Part shown: piece by piece, positions 14,172 through 14,778 of the stretch | How the letters are laid out: each line of letters opens with the position of its first letter | Position numbering within the stretch: the first letter of the stretch is position 1 | Origin: an uncultured Alphaproteobacteria bacterium | GTDB taxonomy: Bacteria > Pseudomonadota > Alphaproteobacteria > Sneathiellales > Sneathiellaceae | Length of the DNA stretch: 14,778 bases | Reading direction: 5' to 3' | Assembly (NCBI GenBank): GCA_937910835.1 | Contig: CALEMG010000552.1 | Span: 1-14,778, forward strand | Program-made: the position numbers and the translations under genes | The notes under the pieces: generated by a model | The model's database searches: none | What the model was told of the DNA's origin: nothing | What the model saw: the letters and a program-made list of their open reading frames with translations, nothing else

Positions 14172-14726
14172 GTGCCTGAGGTGGGAATGCTGCTGATGGG
14201 CGTAATCGTCGGGGCCAAGGGCATCAAGGGCGAGGTGAAGATCAAAAGCTTCACTGAAGACCCGGAAGATATAGCTGCCTATGGTCCCTTGATGGATGCG
14301 TCGGGAAAGACGACCTTTAATCTGAAGATCGTTGGCCTAAGCAAAGGTTTGCCGGTGGCGCGGATTAAGGGTATATCAGATCGCAACGCGGCCGAGGCCC
14401 TGAAGGGGACGGAGCTTTATGTGTCTCTGGACATATTTCCCTAAACAGAAGATGATGAAGTATACTATCATGCGGACCTGATCGGTTTGCCGGTATTCTT
14501 TCAGGACGGAACAAAATTTGGCACTATTCTGCGCTTGCATGATTTTGGCGCAGGGGACATGTTGGAGATTGTGCCGGAGGGAAAAGGCGAAAAGGCTGCG
14601 GTCTTGGTTCCCTTCACCGTCGAGATGGTGCCGGAGGTGGATATTTCCGGCCATCGGGTTGTGGTTGAGTTAGGTGACGACTTCTTTGAAGTGCCGGAAA
14701 ACCCGGAGAGTGCGGCGAAGTCGTAA
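14172..14726 (+). pseudogene. rimM: 16S rRNA processing protein RimM, interrupted by one in-frame TAA
   Basis: RimM helps mature the 3' domain of 16S rRNA and 30S subunits and binds S19. The N-terminal part (GVIVGAKGIKGEVKIKSFTEDPEDI) and DRNAAEALKGTELYV are typical, as are YYHADLIGLPVFF and a PRC-barrel C-terminal part ending near DDFFEVPENP. TAA at 14442-14444 lies between them, at the inter-domain linker where relatives usually read something like LPETEDDE. The frame continues without shift to TAA at 14726, for 184 codon positions in all, a normal length. The start may be GTG 14172 or, better supported by GAGGTG, ATG 14187. It sits in the usual rpsP-rimM-trmD order. Confidence 0.88.
14178..14183 (+). 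promoter_or_regulatory. Ribosome binding site favouring ATG 14187 as the rimM start
   Basis: GAGGTG lies 3 to 5 bases before ATG 14187, whereas GTG 14172 has no purine-rich site upstream. The shorter start gives MLLMGVIVGAKG, still acceptable for RimM. Confidence 0.4.
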
Positions 14727-14757
14727 CGCGGATCGAGACGGGAAGAGGGAATAGCGG

Positions 14758-14778
14758 ATGGTCTGGACCGCCCATATT
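14758..14778 (+). CDS. trmD: tRNA (guanine37-N1)-methyltransferase TrmD, first seven codons only
   Basis: An ATG with AGAGGGA 7 bases upstream (14744-14750) opens a frame reading MVWTAHI up to the window edge. In alphaproteobacteria rimM is normally followed by trmD, whose product methylates G37 of tRNAs, and N-termini of the type MxWxAxxLTLFPEMFP are usual. Seven residues are too few for proof; the call rests mainly on gene order. Confidence 0.6.

Overview
The window looks like the core chromosome of an alphaproteobacterium of moderate GC content. The evidence is a complete-looking System I cytochrome c maturation (ccm) cluster, a ribosomal protein S16 with a long Ala/Glu tail, and the gene block ispZ-ftsY-mtaB-dapF / ffh-rpsP-rimM-trmD, which is typical of that class. 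A Rhodospirillales- or Sneathiellales-like relative is a guess from protein flavour only. There is no mobile element, CRISPR array, tRNA or rRNA.

Layout. Positions 1-6171 (+) carry the ccm genes: ccmB (3' end only), ccmC, a 117-base gap, then ccmD-ccmE-ccmF-ccmG-ccmH-ccmI packed with overlaps or almost no spacing. Together they move heme across the inner membrane (CcmB, CcmC, CcmD), hold it covalently (CcmE), keep apocytochrome thiols reduced (CcmG, CcmH) and ligate heme to apocytochrome (CcmF, CcmH, CcmI). Positions 6209-7555 (+) hold a NUDIX hydrolase and a secreted DUF4197 protein. Positions 7552-12043 (-) form a compact five-gene operon read dapF > mtaB > ftsY > ispZ > a DUF3445/HODM-like protein, with overlaps of 1 and 4 bases, a 16-base gap, and a 4-base overlap. 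Its last gene meets the DUF4197 gene tail to tail, sharing a CTAG. Positions 12044-12280 are the divergent intergenic region. It contains a promoter-like pair and a strong intrinsic terminator about 80 bases downstream, which together look like a small RNA gene or an attenuated leader ahead of ffh. Positions 12281-14778 (+) carry ffh, rpsP, rimM and the first codons of trmD.

The main surprise is at the right end. Two housekeeping genes are interrupted by in-frame stop codons with no frameshift: ffh has two TAG codons (12797 and 13124) and rimM has one TAA (14442). The flanking protein sequence is fully conserved in all three cases. The other genes are intact, and several of them end normally in TAG, so a global amber reassignment is unlikely. 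Sequence error, recent decay with a second copy elsewhere, or suppression/recoding all remain possible. The most informative other observation is the candidate small RNA between dapF and ffh.
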